DNA from: Bacteroidota bacterium
Lineage (GTDB): Bacteria; Bacteroidota; Bacteroidia; 2-12-FULL-35-15
Length of the DNA stretch: 5,726 nt
Direction of reading: 5' to 3'
Assembly: GCA_021413595.1 (NCBI GenBank)
Contig: JAIOQD010000779.1
Span: 1-5,726, forward strand
The notes beneath the pieces are model-generated. The model was not told where the DNA came from and searched no databases. It saw nothing but the letters and a program-made list of their open reading frames with translations. The position numbers were made by a program, and so were the translations under genes. This document shows, in pieces, positions 4,664 to 5,726 of this stretch (positions within the stretch are counted from its first letter, which is position 1; every line of letters begins with the position of its first letter).

Positions 4664-5726
4664 CTACTTAACGCCTACAGCCTTTTCCCCTTCGGGTTTA
4701 GAATTAAGTTGAGTAGTAACTTTAGGAGCAGCAGACATAATCTCATCATTTGCTGCATTTGCATATTGTTCAAAGTTTTTGATAAAGGATAAAGCCAATT
4801 TGTTGGCAGTAGTATCAAATACTTCTTTATTTTTCCAAGTATTACGAGGGTTTAAAATTTCAGCATGTACATTCGGACATTCTGTTGGCACATTTAAACC
4901 AAAAATAGGCAATGTTTCGTATTTAATGTTTTCTAATTCACCTGTAAGCGCAGCAGTAATCATTGCTCTTGTATATGATAATTTCATGCGGCTTCCTACC
5001 CCGAAAGCACCACCTGACCAGCCGGTATTCACTAACCAAACAGTTACCTTATTTTCTTTTAATTTTTTACCTAAAAGTTCGGCATATTTTGTTGGGTGCA
5101 AAGGTAAAAATACCTTTCCAAAGCACGCAGAGAATGTTAACTGAGGTTCAGTAATGCCCATTTCTGTTCCCGCAACCTTGGCTGTGTACCCTGATATAAA
5201 GTGGTACATTGCCTGCTCGGTAGTTAATTTTGAAATAGGAGGTAATACACCGTAAGCATCACATGTTAAAAAGAAAATGTTTTTAGGAATGTTCCCAACA
5301 GAGGGCTCCACAGCATTGTCGATATAATGAATAGGATACCCTACTCTCGTATTTTCTGTTTTAGAAATATTGCTAAAATCAACAGTAGAAGTGTTTTCGT
5401 AGAATTCTACATTTTCCAATAAAGCACCAAATTTAACAGCACTAAAAATTTGTGGTTCTTTTTCCTTTGTTAAATCAACACATTTAGCATAGCAACCACC
5501 TTCAAAGTTAAATACACCTTTATCACTCCATCCATGCTCATCATCTCCTATCAATCCACGGTTTGGATCAGCAGAAAGTGTAGTTTTCCCCGTACCTGAC
5601 AAACCAAAGAAAATGGCTGTATCACCTTCTTTACCAATATTTGCGGAACAGTGCATTGATAAAACCCCCTTTTCGTGAGGCAAAATATAATTTAATAAGG
5701 AAAAAATTCCCTTTTTAATCTCACCT
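4664..5726 (-). CDS. pckA: Phosphoenolpyruvate carboxykinase (ATP), C-terminal two thirds
   Basis: PckA converts oxaloacetate and ATP to phosphoenolpyruvate, CO2 and ADP in gluconeogenesis, or works in the CO2-fixing direction in fermenting cells; it is cytosolic and needs divalent metal. The frame is open to the right edge, so the gene enters from outside; about 354 codons are visible of the family's roughly 540, and the TTG at 5683 is internal. In order: [16 protein letters not shown] (substrate/Mn-binding Lys), MHCSAN (metal-binding His), the P-loop [11 protein letters not shown] (5573-5605), the kinase-2 motif DDEHGW (5528-5545), [10 protein letters not shown], the conserved Arg in [39 protein letters not shown], and NTGWSGG. 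All key residues known from E. coli PckA that fall in this part are present. The tail after APKV is a short polar extension (about 20 residues). rsmE follows 120 bases downstream on the same strand, with hairpins between. No sign of truncation other than the window edge. Confidence 0.97.
   Translation of the reverse strand, partial: GEIKKGIFSLLNYILPHEKGVLSMHCSANIGKEGDTAIFFGLSGTGKTTLSADPNRGLIGDDEHGWSDKGVFNFEGGCYAKCVDLTKEKEPQIFSAVKFGALLENVEFYENTSTVDFSNISKTENTRVGYPIHYIDNAVEPSVGNIPKNIFFLTCDAYGVLPPISKLTTEQAMYHFISGYTAKVAGTEMGITEPQLTFSACFGKVFLPLHPTKYAELLGKKLKENKVTVWLVNTGWSGGAFGVGSRMKLSYTRAMITAALTGELENIKYETLPIFGLNVPTECPNVHAEILNPRNTWKNKEVFDTTANKLALSFIKNFEQYANAANDEIMSAAPKVTTQLNSKPEGEKAVGVK

Noticed and set aside
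4779..5154. Two overlapping + strand open frames (121 and 63 codons)
   Set aside because: Both are antisense to conserved coding sequence of pckA; they are shadows.
4664..5726. pckA as a truncated pseudogene
   Set aside because: The frame stays open to the window edge and continues with the expected conserved residues, so it is cut by the window only.

Overview
The window looks like chromosomal DNA from a member of the Bacteroidota. The reasons are a type IX secretion (T9SS, type A) C-terminal sorting domain, a TlpA-like thioredoxin gene followed by a DUF6029-type outer-membrane protein, the A+T-rich composition, poor Shine-Dalgarno signals before most starts, and intergenic hairpin repeats of a kind common in this phylum. 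The sequence alone does not allow a call below phylum/class level.

Layout, left to right. (1) The 3' part of a secreted, T9SS-anchored adhesin-like or Omp28-like protein (+, cut by the left edge), followed by a short putative terminator. (2) A periplasmic TlpA-family thioredoxin with a WCKPC active site (+). (3) An 82-bp spacer with a 10-bp inverted repeat and degenerate 8-bp tandem units. (4) A 562-residue predicted beta-barrel outer-membrane protein of the DUF6029 type (+). (5) A 233-bp convergent intergenic region with a composite hairpin repeat, into which a second, REP-like palindrome seems to be nested. (6) rsmE, the 16S rRNA m3U1498 methyltransferase (-). (7) A 120-bp spacer with three hairpins and copies of a CCTCTC-type repeat. 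(8) pckA, the ATP-dependent phosphoenolpyruvate carboxykinase (-, N-terminus beyond the right edge).

The left half is an envelope/secretion module: a T9SS cargo protein, a periplasmic thiol-disulfide protein and an outer-membrane barrel with a conserved-looking C-terminal cysteine pair. The order (possible Omp28-like protein, TlpA, DUF6029) is one I recall from other Bacteroidota, so these genes may be functionally linked. The right half is housekeeping: gluconeogenesis/anaplerosis (pckA) and ribosome maturation (rsmE), read leftward in the same direction and converging on the envelope module.

No mobile-element transposase, CRISPR array, tRNA or rRNA gene was seen. The strongest unexplained signals are the nested repeat at 3565-3689, the two-state hairpin possibility just upstream of rsmE, and the Cys pair of the DUF6029 protein next to a TlpA. 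Nothing here amounts to a clearly new biological system.
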